Assembly (NCBI GenBank): GCA_907163375.1
Contig: CAJQUW010015418.1
Location: 33,501-97,500, forward strand
Length of the DNA stretch: 64,000 nucleotides
Direction of reading: 5' to 3'
Source of the DNA: Prostheceraeus crozeri
Lineage: Eukaryota > Platyhelminthes > Polycladida > Euryleptidae
Shown: positions 27,601-40,355 of the stretch, piece after piece
Layout: each line of letters starts with the position of its first letter
How positions within the stretch are numbered: position 1 is the first letter of the stretch
Notes under the pieces: model-generated
Database searches by the model: none
Seen by the model: the letters and a program-made list of their open reading frames with translations, nothing else
What the model was told of the DNA's origin: nothing
Made by a program: the position numbers and the translations under genes

Positions 27601-29890
27601 TCTGCTGTGATGCAAACATCTGTCCCCAACGCCCTGGTCATCACTAAGACCACATCGACCACCTAGGCCCTATGACATCAAACTAGGTCATTACTATGTA
27701 TTTCACATTGCAGGTCGTGATATCACATTGGAAAAGTTCTGCTGTGATGCAAACATTGTCTGCAACGCCCTGGTCATCACTACGGACCACATGGACCAAC
27801 TAGGCCCTATGACATCAAACTAGGTCATTACTATGTATTTCACATTGCAGGTCATGATATCACATCGGAAAAGTTCTGCTGTGATGCAAACATTGTCCCA
27901 AACGCCCTGGTCATCACTACGGACCATGTGGACCAACTGGGCCCTATGACATCAAACTAGGTAATTACTATGTATTTCACATTGCAGGTCGTGATATCAC
28001 ATCGGAAAAGTTCTGCCGTGATGCAAACATTGTCTGCAAGGCCCTGGTCATCACTGCCGACCACATTGACCACCTAGGCCCTTAGACATCAAACTAGGTC
28101 ATTACTATGTTTTTCACATTGCAGGTCATGATATCACATCGGAAAAGTTCTGCTGTGATGCAGATATCTGTCCTCAACGCCCTGGTCATCACTACGGACC
28201 ACATGGACCTACTAGGCCCTATGACATCAAACTAGCTCTACTATGTATTTCACATTGCAGGTCATGATATCACACTGGAAAAGTTCTGCTGTGATGCAAA
28301 CATTGTCCCAAACGCCCTTTCATCAGTAGGGACCACATGGACCAACTAGGCCCTATGACATCAAACTAGGTCCTTACTATGTATTTCACATTGCAGGTCA
28401 TGATATCACATTGGAAAAGTTCTGCTGTGATGCAAACATCTGTCCCCAACGCCCTGGTCATCACTAAGACCACATCGACCACCTAGGCCCTTAGACATCA
28501 AACTAGGTCATTACTATGTATTTCACATTGCAGGTCGTGATATCACATTGGAAAAGTTCTGCTGTGATGCAAACATTGTCTGCAACGCCCTGGTCATCAC
28601 TACGGACCACATGGACCAACTAGGCCCTATGACATCAAACTAGGTCATTACTATGTATTTCACATTGCAGGTCATGATATCACATCGGAAAAGTTCTGCC
28701 GTGATGCAAACATTGTCTGGAAGGCCCTGGTCATCACTGCGGACCACATTGACCACCTAGGCCCTATGACATCAAACTAGGTCATTACTATGTATTTCAC
28801 ATTGCAGGTCATGATATCACATCGGAAAAGTTCTGCTGTGATGCAGACAACTGTCCTCAACGCCCTGGTCATCACTACGGACCACATGGACCAACTAGGC
28901 CCTATGACATCAAACTAGGTCATTACTATGTATTTCACATTGCAGGTCATGATATCACACTGGAAAAATTCTGCTGTGATGCAATTATTGTCCCAAACGC
29001 CCTTTCATCAGTACGGACCACATGCACCAACTAGGCCCTATGACATCAAACTAGGTCCTTATTATGTATTTCACATTGCAGGTCATGATATCACATTGGA
29101 AAAGTTCTGCTGTGATGCAAACATCTGTCCCCAACGCCCTGGTCATCACTAAGACCACATCGACCACCTAGGCCCTATGACATCAAACTAGGTCATTACT
29201 ATGTATTTCACATTGCAGGTCGTGATATCACATTGGAAAAGTTCTGCTGTGATGCAAACATTGTCTGCAACGCCCTGGTCATCACTACGGACCACATGGA
29301 CCACCTAGGCCCTATGACATCAAACTAGGTCATTACTATGTATTTCACATTGCAGGTCGTGATATCACATCGGAAAAGTTCTGCCGTGATGCAAACATTG
29401 TCTGCAAGGCCCTGGTCATCACTGCGGACCACATTGACCACCTAGGCCCTATGACATCAAACTGGGTCATTACTATGTATTTCACATTGCAGGTCATGAT
29501 ATCACATCGGAAAAGTTCTGCTGTGATGCAGATATCTGTCCTAAACGCCCTGGTCATCACTACGAACCACATGGACCACCTAGGCCCTATGACATCAAAC
29601 TAGGTCATTACTATGTATTTCACTATGCAGGTCGTGATATCACATTGGAAAAGTTCTGCTGTGATGCAAACATTGTCCCCAACGCCCTGGTCATCACTAC
29701 GGACCACATGGACCACCTAGGCCCTATGACATCAAACTAGGTCATTACTATGTATTTCACATTGCAGGTCATGATATCACACTGGAAAAGTTCTGCTGTG
29801 ATGCAAACATTGTCCCAAACGCCCTGGTCATCAGTACGGACCACATGGACCAACTAGGCCCTATGACATCAAACTAGGTCCTTACTATGT
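24627..29890. repeat. 138-bp satellite array, inverted second arm
   Basis: About 38 monomers of the same satellite in reverse orientation relative to the first arm. They are diverged and often 137 bp. Higher-order structure is visible. Monomers with a shortened CCCTTTCATCAG segment recur near 27,490, 28,310 and 28,995, and monomers with CTGCCGTGATGC recur near 27,190, 28,010, 28,690 and 29,380, giving units of about 820 and 685 bp. Open frames here lie on the plus strand and are short. The arm stops in mid-monomer, after ACTATGT, where the BEL/Pao LTR begins. Confidence 0.95.
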
Positions 29891-29891
29891 G

Positions 29892-30197
29892 TGTTTACTC
29901 CCGAACAGACAATCTAAGTGTCGTATGTTCCATGTCTGTATTCCCGCGCTCAGTCATGATTCATGTTATTGGACTGTTCCGCGTTGTCGATGCACGCATT
30001 GGTATGGGGAGAGCTGTGTGCAGCGTTGTCGATTGAGCGCGCTATAAGAGCTTGTATCGTGTGAAAGTGATTCATAACTAACTTGCTAACATCGCTTTGG
30101 TTGAATACAGACACTTGCTGAAGACGAAGGATGGTTTTTTAACTTACCGTAGATCATTCGCGGGAAACAGCATATTAATTACGCAAAAGTAATTACA
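29892..30197 (+). repeat. BEL/Pao 5' LTR
   Basis: It starts TGTTTACTC and ends GTAATTACA, and is 306 bp long. The same sequence recurs at 36,303-36,608 with three differences. The outermost shared base may extend one position to the left. It joins satellite directly. Confidence 0.95.
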
Positions 30198-30215
30198 TGG
30201 CGCCCAACTGCAAAG
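30198..30215 (+). promoter_or_regulatory. tRNA primer-binding site of the BEL/Pao element
   Basis: TGGCGCCCAACTGC begins immediately after the 5' LTR end. TGG at this position, complementary to a tRNA 3' CCA, is the normal minus-strand priming site of LTR elements. I did not identify the tRNA species. Confidence 0.75.
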
Positions 30216-30969
30216 AACTCATCACGACCTCTTCAAATTGTGCAATGTTTCTTCGTGAATAACTGCTACGATAGTCGACGAATCAGATTGGCATATTGAC
30301 CTCTACAGTCGAACTTAGATCAGCCCGAATATTTTGCTACTTGGATAATCGTTCGGATTATATTGAAGACGGTTCTGCATGTGATCGGCATTTTGCTGTG
30401 TAAATTGTGGAGACAATAGCCATTGGATTCCGGTGAGACCCATCCATATTATAGATAAAGTTAGATGCGATCAATTCAATAGTAATCGGGAGAATCTCAG
30501 TGTAGATTTTGATTGACTGATATCGAACTTGAAGTACTACTGTCAAATCAATTGATACTGGGTTTGAAAGAATCGTTTATGAACAACATTTTCTGATAAC
30601 CGATGAGTACTTGTTCATTTTAAGTTACTGAATTGATGTAATCTTCTAGTGTCGGTTAAGAATTTTTATGTGAAATCTAGCTTTACACAGGACATTGTCT
30701 GATTAATTCAATCATTAATCACATTCCTGAGGAATATTTACAGTTTCCATCTATGCTCGGTACATGCATTTTCTTGTTTTATATGTTCATTCGTATCTGT
30801 GCATACATTGAGTGACTTTGCAAATTTTCTACTGGACGTTAATTGATTATACTCGTACATCGTCCAAACGTGAATTCGAAAGCTGAAAGTGAACTTATAT
30901 CGAAAATTTATTCTTTACACAGACATCACCTCGCCCAGTCGTGTCTGTTGTTGAGAGTGTTGATTTATC

Positions 30970-33900
30970 ATGGATCCCAATCTTTCACGAATACGTATTC
31001 CCTTACGGTCTATGATAACAAAGTTGTGTTCTAAGAGTCAAGCGGCTATTCAAAGTAATCAGGAGAATTTAGCCAGTGGTATTTTAGAAACTCTCTTGAA
31101 CAAGATAGATGAACTAAGAATTCTTGATAAGTCTATTTTTGAGTCTTGGAATAGCGATGATGATAAAGATGGTGAACTTTTAGAGATCGAAGTCGAGAAA
31201 GTTCTTGAATATGACATTTCCTCGAATGCAGCAATAAATGATTTGAAAAAGTTCTTGGATAAGACCGAGCCGAAATTTAACGAAAATATTGGGAAAATTC
31301 CTATTGAGAACGCGGTAGTGAAGTTGCCAAAATTAGAATTACCACATTTCAGCGGCACAAAGACTGAATGGCTAAGTTTTTGGGAAATTTTTGAGGCTTC
31401 TATTGATAGAAATGCTAGGCTTGCTTCTGTTCAAAAATTTTCTTATCTGCTAGCATGTCTTCGAGGTGATGCAAAGTTTGCCGTAAGTGGTCTTTCCATG
31501 ACAGGCAACAATTACGAAGAAGCGATCAGGATCTTGAAAGATAGATTCGGCAATGTCACAGAGGTAACGAGGGAGCACTTCAATAAGCTTCATGGTCTCA
31601 AACATGTATCTGTTAAAAATATCAGACGATTTTTTGACGACGTCGTTGTCCATACAAGAAACTTGTCGAAACTAGATGTTCATGCGGGCGATTACGAAGT
31701 TATGTTGCTTCCAATACTTTTGGCGAAATTACCGGAGGAAGTGCAACTCAGCATGTTTCAACGATCAAATATTGATGGACGTTCCATCTCGAAATTAGAT
31801 TACTTTCTGAGGTTACTTGAAGCTGAAATCACTGTGCGAGAGTTTATAAAAGATGAAAAGTCTTCATCTGCTTCCCAAAATGAAGCAGGCCGAGTATTTT
31901 CAGCACGCTTGCCGTCAGCCGCAACTCTTGCGACTAAAATTAGTACAAAAATTTCCAGTAATGCGGATAGTGCTGCACAATCGTGTAAATACTGCAATCA
32001 AGATCACGATTCAAAGTCTTGCAATACGGTCACCGATGTGACGCAAAGAATTGAGATTTTGAAACGAAAGGGACTTTGTTTTCGTTGTCTTTCTAAAGGA
32101 CATACTGGACGTCAGTGCATGTCTTCAAAGAAATGTTCGCGATGTAAAAAATTTCATCACATCAGCATTTGTGGGAACAGACCACTTACTACTCCGTCTC
32201 CAATTTCTACCGCTTCGACCGATAGTAGCGCCAGTGTGCAGCAACCAACTTCAGTGGCTTCTCTAACTTCCAGCGCTAAAGTATCAGCAGATATGTCTCT
32301 TGCGGTTCGCAGTTCGACATGTGTTGTCATGCCCACAGCTCGAGCGGTTCTAGTTTCACCCGACCGGTCGAGAGAAGTAATAGTTCGCATCCTTTTTGAT
32401 TCGGCTAGCAACCGAACCTTTATTAGAGAAGATGTTTGCCGAACTCTGGGAATTGAGTGCTGTGACAGCCGCAGCCATAATCTGAGCGTTTCTACTTTTG
32501 GCAGAGCAGAAAAGACTGGAATCATCAGTGAATTAGTTCAGTTTTCAATCAGAAAACCGGATAGCCGAAATCTAATTTCACTGCGTGGTAGCACGACACC
32601 GATGATAAGTGAAGCTCCCGAAACGGTTAATGTAGCACAATTTCCGCAATTTTTTGATTTGGATCTAGCAGATCCGGTTGATTTTCGTGAACAGATTACC
32701 GAATTTTCCATATTGATAGGTGCCGATCAGTATTATGACCTTGTGCATTGTGACATTCGCCGCGGAGAAGACGGCCCAGTGGCTGTATCTAGCAAGCTCG
32801 GTTGGCTTGCTTGTGGTCCTATGCGATTGACTATGCCTGATAATCCACAAAATATTGATGTGAATTTATCTTCTTCCACCCACTCGAACTGTGTATCACT
32901 TGAAAGACAAATTCAAACCTTTTGGGAGTTGGAACATATTGGCATTTCTCCCGATGAAGGTAAACCTCCGTTTATGCCCCTTCCGATTGAATTTGATGAT
33001 GGATACGTAGTACCTCTTCCGTGGAAGCAAGACAAGAAATCAATAGCACTACCAACGAATTTCAGAATGGCCAGTAGTAGATTGTCTTCATGCATTCGTA
33101 AACTGAAAAAGTCACCCGAAATTATTGTGGAATACGATCGAATTTTGAAAGATCAGTTATCAAAAGGGATAATTGAATCCGTAACTGATGTCCGCAAGAC
33201 AGATAATTTGTTACATTATCTCCCGCATTCTCCCGTATTCAGACCTGCAGCTGAATCCACTAAGCTTCGTATAGTTCTTGACGCCTCTGCCAAAGAAAGA
33301 TATCAGCCGTCTCTTAATGATTGTCTTCAGACAGGAGAAGTTCATCTTCCGCGAATTGCTTTTTTACTCAGTCGATTCAGATACTTTCCGATCGCAATTC
33401 TCGCGGATATTGAAAAGGCCTTTCTTCAGATCAAGATAGCGCCCGTTGATAGAGATGCTCTCAGAATTCTTTGGGTAGATGATTTATCGAAACAGAACCC
33501 TGAAGTTGTCATTTACCGATATTCTCGTCTGGTTTTCGGCTTGTCAGCTTCACCAGCCATTTTAAGTACTGTCTTGAAATATCACATCGACAAATGTAAA
33601 AATGAAATTGGTGATGTTCTCAACAAAATATCTGATCACATTTATGTTGATAACTTGATTACGGGATGTGTTAATTTGAATGAAGCGAAGCGGATATATC
33701 TAAGTACGAAGAGAACATTTCAGAAAGCCAGCTTCAATATGAGACAATGGAAGTCTAACACTAGAGAATTTACTCAATTTGTTACATCTTTGAATCCGTC
33801 AGATACTTCGAGCACAGAAACGGTTGATGGAAAATCGTTCACTGACTCCGAACTAAACCCAATACTTCGACCGAAACATCAAAAAGTCCTTGGTATTGAG

Positions 33901-36253
33901 TGGAATGACGAGACTGATGAAGTCATTATAGATTTGCGATATTTGAGTGACATTTCACCTGACACACCAACGAAGCGAAGTGTGCTACAGACTGTAGCCA
34001 GTGTGTATGATCCTCTTGGATTGATTTCCCCTGCAATTGTCCAAAGCAAGATGATTTTCCAAACGCTTTGTAGCACACATCGATCTTGGGATGAAAAGAT
34101 TGACAATCCCGAGCTTTTAAAAATTTGGTATGACTGGATCAGTAATATTTCTTCCCTTGTGATCACAATACCGCGATTCATTTTTAAAAGCACTGAACCT
34201 AGGAAGGTATGTCATGTTCAGCTTCATGGATTTAGTGATGCTTCGCAATCAGCATATGCGGCAGTTATTTACGTGCGTATTGTGTATGACGACGGTACAG
34301 TATCGACGAACATTGTGGCAAGCAAGTCGAGAGTTTCTCCTATGTCTAAAAGTCACTCTCTTCCACGTCTTGAACTTCTTGGTGCCTTGTTGCTATCCAG
34401 ATTGATGAAGTTTATTCTTCCTTCGTTCAAGGTCAGATAGTATGACTACATTGCAGTGGATTAAGAGGACAGATAAGGTTTGGGAGGTATTCGTCCAAAA
34501 TCGAGTAAAGGAGATTCGGTCGTCAAGTTCCAATGCCACTTGGAATCATGTACCAGGTGAAGACAATCCATCTGACTTGCCATCTAGAGGCATTTCTCCT
34601 AGTAAGCTCGCTTCTTGTTCTAAGTGGTGGCACGGACCTGCCTGGCTAGGCTATCCAGAATCACATTGGCCGAACTTGCCCAACTCAGAGGGACAAGCTA
34701 TCTTTGAAACAGAACGAAATATGGCTGAAGCCAATGTAGCGGTAGGTGTCACAACAGGTGTATCAGATATTGAATCCAAAACCTGTATTTCTCAGCTGAT
34801 AGACATAAAGAAATAATTCTCCTCTTGGAATAAACTTCTACGCGTGACAGCTTTCGTTTTAAGGTTCAGGGAATGCTTGATGCACCGCAGACGAATTTCT
34901 CAGCCGTTAACCGCTTCTGAATTACATAATGCCCAAGTTATTTGGCTCAAGGAGTTGCAGCGAAAGTATTTATCTGATGAAATTAATCATTTGAATGGTA
35001 AAGGACCGTTAACAACGCGCATTCGAAATCTGAACCTTTTTCTCGATGATGATGGTATTATTAGGTGCCACGGACGAATTTCGAAGTCTTCATATTTGAA
35101 GACGAGTAATGATGTAATATTGATTCCTCCTTGTATCGAGTTAGAGAATATGTTGATTTACCGTTCTCACGATGCAGTTTTTCATGGGGGAGTTTCTGCA
35201 ACCCTGGCAAAAATTCGCGAAAACTTTTGGCTACTGAAAGGTAGACAAAAGGTTAAGAAGTACCTGCGACGTTGTTTCATATGCAAGAAAGTCCAAGGTT
35301 TGCCTTTTTCACTTCCACCAATTCCTCAGCTGCCTGATTTCAGACTCTCCGCACATCGTCCCTTTGCAACTGTCGGCGTTGATTATTGCGGCCCGATTTA
35401 TTTTTCCTACCGCAAGGGGGAGGGTACCCGGAAGGGTTACATTATCCTTTTTACTTGTGCTACGATTCGTGCTCTTCACCTCGAGATTTCTCCTGATTTG
35501 TCCACTGACTCATTCATTCAATGTTTGAAGAGATTCATATCTAGACGTGGCATTCCCAACATTGTTTCTGATAATGCACCCACATTCAAATTAGCCGAGA
35601 AAATTCTATCAAAAGCTAGCATACAAAACTTCGCAAGTTGTAAGAAAATTGAATGGAACTTTATGACTCAGTACGCCCCTTGGATGGGAGGTTTCTATGA
35701 GAGGTTAGTACGAGAAGTTAAAATGGCCCTAAGAAAGACTCTCGGTAAACGTACATTGACATTCGAGGAATTCAGGACTGTTGTTTGTGAAATTGAAGGT
35801 GTGCTGAACAGTCGTCCGTTAACGTATGTGAGTGATGATGTTGAAGAAATCCTTACCCCCTCACATTTTCTCATACTCCAACGTTTAACTAAAGAGGGCT
35901 CGAACCCTCACGAGAGCGCTATAGTCACCCCTAAAGTCCCGTCGATCAAGTATTGTAGAGTTCTAGTTAACCAATTTTGGGATTTGTGGAACAAGCATTA
36001 TGTTCCGTCGTTGAGGGAGCGCAGTTTTGGTGGAATCCATAGAAATCGCGGAGCAACGGATTTGCCGAAAGTTGGAAATGTTTGTTTGCTTGTTGAGAAA
36101 GGTTCTCGTCTTCAGTGGCGTTTGGCAAAAATTGTTAGTTTGTGCTCAGGGCGGGGTGGTGCTTGCCGTTCGGCAAGAGTGAAAATTCTTCAAGGACGTC
36201 GAGGTATTGTCACGCGTCCTGTCGGACTTTTGGTGCCCCTAGAAAACAGCTGA
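30970..36253 (+). pseudogene. BEL/Pao gag-pol coding region (fossil)
   Basis: The region encodes a BEL/Pao-type Gag-Pol. In order I see: a Gag region with the DUF1759 signature (LPHFSGTKTEWLSFWEIFE, about 31.3-31.9 kb); two CCHC-type knuckles (about 32.0-32.2 kb); a DUF1758-type aspartic protease (about 32.3-32.9 kb); an RT of the BEL/Pao class (about 33.1-33.8 kb); the A17 peptidase-linked region and RNase H (about 33.9-34.6 kb); an integrase zinc region (HDAVFHGG, RRCFICKK) with a DDE core (about 35.1-35.9 kb); and a DUF5641-like C-terminal domain. About two breaks interrupt it, so it is scored as a fossil. The leader between LTR and coding region is about 770 bp and holds no other gene. 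Confidence 0.93.
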
Positions 36254-36291
36254 TGATGGTAAACATTGAAATTCATGTATGTTCTTATTTC

Positions 36292-36302
36292 AAGGGGGAG
36301 CG
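36292..36302 (+). promoter_or_regulatory. Polypurine tract of the BEL/Pao element
   Basis: AAGGGGGAGCG lies directly before the 3' LTR, the usual place for the plus-strand primer of an LTR element. Confidence 0.8.
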
Positions 36303-36608
36303 TGTTTACTCTCGAACAGACAATCTAAGTGTCGTATGTTCCATGTCTGTATTCCCGCGCTCAGTCATGATTCATGTTATTGGACTGTTCCGCGTTGTCG
36401 ATGCACGCATTGGTATGGGGAGAGCTGTGTGCAGCGTTGTCGACTGAGCGCGCTATAAGAGCTTGTATCGTGTGAAAGTGATTCATAACTAACTTGCTAA
36501 CATCGCCTTGGTTGAATACAGACACTTGCTGAAGACGAAGGATGGTTTTTTAACTTACCGTAGATCATTCGCGGGAAACAGCATATTAATTACGCAAAAG
36601 TAATTACA
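36303..36608 (+). repeat. BEL/Pao 3' LTR
   Basis: 306 bp, three differences from the 5' LTR. The sequence after it is Polinton polymerase, not satellite. Confidence 0.95.
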
Positions 36609-37950
36609 GATGGTATAATCTATGAAGAAAATTACCATGTTTCACCATTTCGAAAATACATCGAAAAGCTCTTCAATTTAAGAAAAAAATATAAAATAGA
36701 AGGAAACACTGTAGGCGATGAGTTAATTGAATTATTAATGAATTCACTATATGGAAAACCGTACAAAAAGACAAAACCACTAAATATCATTTATGAAATG
36801 AAAATACATTGAGAAAAATTTCACTCAAGTAAAAGATTTTGAAAAAGTAAATGATGAACAATTCTTAGTGAAAGTAGAAATGGAAGATGATGAATTTCTT
36901 AAAGCTAATATTACAGACACTGAAAAGACGGCCAAAGGCTTGAGCAGCTACGCTACGACCTCATTCACGCCGTCACATTTAGGTTCTTTTATTCTTGCTC
37001 ACTCTAGACGAATCATGAACAACTTTATTTTAGAAATTAATGGTTTTAAAGAAAAACTCATACATTATACAGATACTGATTCCATGTACATTTCCAATGA
37101 ACTCTTCAATAAATTAGATGCTGCTGGATGTTGGTGGGGAATTATGTCAAGGGAAAAATGATTATGGTAATGGTGGAATTATATATGGATTGTTTATTGT
37201 TCCCAAAATAAAATACTGCATCACTGTAGATGAACATGGAAGAATAGCCGAAAAGAAAACATTTAAAGGTTATACAAAAACTAAAGTAAGAAGATTTTAT
37301 ACAATAATACTATGGCGAAACATTGAAAACAATTGTTGATAAACCATGGAAAAGATCTGTAGAAACTAGTATTAGTATTCCTGATAAAAATAATAACACT
37401 GAAGAAAAAAGATTCACTGGTAAAATAAATATTCTTAAACGTCAAGCACCTGATGCAAATGGTATTATGCTACCATGGTATTATGGTATTATGAATAAAA
37501 AAAGAATGTAATATAATTGAATACACTGATAGTGAAGACTGGGAAGAGGAATTATAATGCACTAGATGTTCGTTTCAGACTTTCAGTCGGGGCAAAGCCA
37601 AGAAATCCCCCTTCCGATAGAGGGTCCCTCGAGCCGAAGGCATTCATCCTTCTGATTTATGTAAAGTAAAAGATGAACTAGAAGGAAATGAAGAGTACAT
37701 AACAGAAGCTGTATTTCTAAAAGCCAAATGTTATTGTTATAATGCAAAGTCTAAAACACATAAAACATTAAAAGGAATTTCAAAGGCATCAGTGGCTAAA
37801 CAAATAACATTTCAAGATTATAAGAATGCATTGTTTAATAACGAAATAAAAACAGCATGTAATTATAGACTTTATAGAGATTAGCATTAGATCCATTTGA
37901 TGATGAAAGAAAGATTTTGCCTGATGGAATAACTACTGTACCTTTTTAAT
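36609..37950 (+). pseudogene. Polinton DNA polymerase B, C-terminal part (fossil)
   Basis: The conceptual product shows family-B polymerase motifs of the protein-primed Polinton type: the motif B region with NSLYGK near 36.75 kb, and motif C YTDTDSMYI near 37.08 kb followed by the palm and thumb stretch with IYGLFIVPKIKYC. The exonuclease and TPR domains expected upstream are absent because the BEL/Pao LTR borders the fragment. It is decayed, with several breaks. A short stretch near 37.56-37.65 kb does not read as polymerase and may be foreign. Confidence 0.88.
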
Positions 37951-37993
37951 TTTTTAAACATCTAGTCAGACAACAATTGTTCGATTCAGAGTT

Positions 37994-38769
37994 TCACTCT
38001 GTGAACAAATGTTCTTTAACTCTATCATGTACTTTTTTATCAATATTGATTGTGATAAAACCATAGTCGTTTGCCCAAGCATTGTTACACGATTGTTTAA
38101 ACTCATCTTTATCTCTTATACATAAATCTCTTAAAAAATCACTTAGGTTTCTTGGGTTGATTTCGAAAAACATAAAAATATTAGCATTCTTTCTAATAAC
38201 GCCGCCATCTAGTGAATACATACTTTGTGTCAAATAAAAGACACTACAGTTATTGTGTCGTCCTCTTGTAAAATAATTTCTCTGAACTGCCTGATTTCTA
38301 TCATTAACACAATCATCAAACACCACACAATGTGTTTTCGTTTTATTTAGTTTACTAGGACCTTGCATATTACCACTATCATCTATTAATTGTATCGATA
38401 TTTGTTTATTTATTTCGGGTTCTACTAATTGCTTATTTTTCGCTGCTTCTTCACACCACGAACTTATTTCCTCTTCATACTCCGATTTTCATATTCTTCA
38501 AACAGTGAAGCTATAGCTGATTTTGTAAGATTATTTTTAAAACCATATTTCAAAAATTGATAAATAGGTTGTTCTACTGTTGTTGTATAAATGATAAGAT
38601 TGTTATAATCCAAAAAGTTTGGTGTCGTGAGAATTTTAAATAATAGATACGTTTTCCCACAACCTGATCTTCCACAGATAACTGCTAAAACTTTATTGGA
38701 TAGGTTTGGGTGATGATTGAATTTCACTTTCTTGTTTAGTCGAGATTTTACAGAACTGCTTTCACTCAT
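37994..38769 (-). pseudogene. Polinton packaging ATPase (fossil)
   Basis: An FtsK/HerA-type (A32-like) genome-packaging ATPase. A Walker A motif, GRSGCGKT, is near 38.67 kb and a Walker B-like strand, HCVVFDDC, near 38.32 kb. The tail continues with the FTRGRHNN and YLTQS stretches typical of Polinton ATPases. It lies 8 bp downstream of the minor capsid gene on the same strand and converges on the polymerase. The gene is broken. Confidence 0.88.
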
Positions 38770-38776
38770 TTTTAAG

Positions 38777-39580
38777 TCAATATTTAAGTAATATTAGATC
38801 TGTCATAATCTCTTCACCTCCAAAATTTAATGCCTTTCCTTTCTCATCTGTTATTCTAATGGTAATGAAATTAATTGTTTTTCTTGTAACTGGAAAATAT
38901 ATTAATGATTTTGGGATTACATTTAAACTGTAACCAATCGGAACTGTAAATGCTGGATAACTGAAGATATTATTTGTTAGCTTTCCATTAACATAACCAC
39001 CTTCTATAATATCACACTGAACGTTGATTGAATTTATTTCAGTTATTTTAGGTATATTTTCACTGATATGAAAACCTTGTGCATAGAGTTTCTTTTTAAA
39101 TCCTAATAGTTTCGACAATGATCTATCATGATTAAAATCAACTTGATGATTTTCATCTAAAGTAAGAGAAAATTTATTTACTGCTGGTTCAACTGCGAAA
39201 TGTAATTGTTTCTTGTCTTTAAATTGAATACCTAAATGTCTTTTTATTTCATTGGAAATCGATTCAACTTCATAAGATCCAGGAAGAAAAGTTAATTCTT
39301 TCCAAGTTTTACCTTTGTCATTTGAATATTTAAATCGGTCATTTACATCTTTGATAATATTTTGTATAGTGATAAATGTTGAAAAAGTAGTTAATGCTAC
39401 TTCATAATGTTTGTCTTGTTCTAAGTGAATAATAGGATCTAAAATACAAGTATGTGAGGAAGTAGTTGTTATAAATTTAAATGACGTACTAAATTTTGAT
39501 GAGGTCAAAATATCGATTAGATTTTCTAAATGTTTATTAATTTTTTCTAGTTCTCCCGATGATGATTCTCTCGAAGACAT
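38777..39580 (-). pseudogene. Polinton minor capsid protein (penton-like), fossil copy
   Basis: A 267-codon frame resembling the Polinton minor capsid protein, the penton homologue. It has a short Ser-rich N-terminus, a region LGFKKKLYAQGFHISE, and a C-terminal stretch VPIGYSLNVIPKSLIYFPV then FITIRITDEKGKALNF, which matches the family's conserved end. It would form the vertex of a capsid. It sits immediately upstream of the ATPase on the same strand. The frame itself looks whole, but the element around it is decayed. Confidence 0.82.
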
Positions 39581-39589
39581 TTTTCAATT

Positions 39590-40190
39590 AAAAAATTTAG
39601 ATAAGCTTTTGTAGTCTTTTCACTAATAATTTTCTTTTCTAATAGTCTTTTTAAGATTGCATGTATTTCGTTAAAACTACAGTTATGTCCTTCTTTTGTT
39701 GCAGCTAATAAAATTTCTAATCTGTTTATTAATTCTTGTGGATCATCGGGCAGGAAAACCGCTGTCTCTTTTAGTCCTGTTCCTGTTTTTGGTTAACCAG
39801 TCGGTGTTGAATAACCAGTTCTTACAGGAGAAGCAGCCATTGGTGTTGAATAACCATTCGGTGTTGAATAACCAGTTCTTGCAGGAGAAGCAGCCATTGG
39901 TGTTGAATAACCAGTCGGTGTTGAATAACCAGTTCTTGCTGGCGAAGCAGCTGTTAGCATTGGTATCTTTGTTCCTGTTTTACTGGTACTAGACGTTTTG
40001 AATAATAAGCCATTCAAATTTAAGAGTTTTTGCAGTTCCAACCTTATCTAACATAGTTTTGTATTTCAGTAGATCATCAGTATGATATTTATCTAAATCC
40101 GCTCCTCTTAATAAATCCACGAAATTTCTGTCTAAACTGAAAGTTGTTTTGTCTGGTGTGAAAATTAAACTTTCTTTCAGAAGAACCATT
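39590..40190 (-). pseudogene. Polinton structural-type protein with TGYSTP repeats (fossil)
   Basis: A decayed minus-strand coding stretch between the minor capsid and coiled-coil regions. It contains a recognisable segment (FTPDKTTFSLDRNFVDLL) and a low-complexity part made of TGYSTP and AASPARTGYSTP repeats. I cannot assign a function. Position and orientation place it in the Polinton structural block. Confidence 0.55.
39795..39952. repeat. 57-bp minisatellite inside Polinton
   Basis: Two full 57-bp units and a partial third, with few differences, beginning AACCAGTCGGTGTTGAAT. On the minus strand they read as repeats of TGYSTP and AASPAR. Confidence 0.85.
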
Positions 40191-40192
40191 CA

Positions 40193-40355
40193 GAAGAATT
40201 ACGTCATTACTCCGGCGGATAAGGCCGCCAACAATTTTGTCATTGTGTGTAGGAAGTATTACCTCATTATCCTCTTGAACGAACTAGGCTTTGACCTTAG
40301 AAGTTTCAATGCTGTTGGTAATCAGACTTACGCACCAGTAATTTCTTCCATTAAT
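40193..40355 (+). mobile_element. Penelope-like element fragment inside the Polinton
   Basis: The plus strand encodes NYVITPADKAANNFVIVC, then KYYLIILLNELGF and NAVGNQTYAPV. This matches the conserved segment of Penelope-like retroelement proteins just upstream of the catalytic RT motifs (DKASNN, CKKYY, NAVGN-TY). It is only about 160 bp long and is flanked on both sides by Polinton sequence reading the other way, so it is a small inserted or template-switched piece. No ends or target duplication could be resolved. Confidence 0.75.

Larger units (their letters stand above)
29892..36608 (+). mobile_element. BEL/Pao LTR retrotransposon (fossil)
   Basis: An LTR element of 6.7 kb bounded by two 306-bp LTRs that differ at only three positions, about 1%, so the insertion is young. 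A primer-binding-site-like TGGCGCCCAAC follows the 5' LTR and a purine-rich tract precedes the 3' LTR. Internal coding order is Gag (DUF1759-like, zinc knuckles), aspartic protease, RT, RNase H, integrase and a DUF5641-type C-terminus, which is diagnostic of BEL/Pao. It is nearly whole, with about two breaks in the coding region. The left flank is satellite and the right flank is Polinton polymerase. I see no matching short target duplication at the two ends. Confidence 0.95.

Noticed and set aside
1-29890. CRISPR-like array or a family of many separate genes in the satellite
   Set aside because: There are no distinct spacers; the whole 138-bp unit repeats. The open frames are pieces of one periodic frame broken by one-base length variants.
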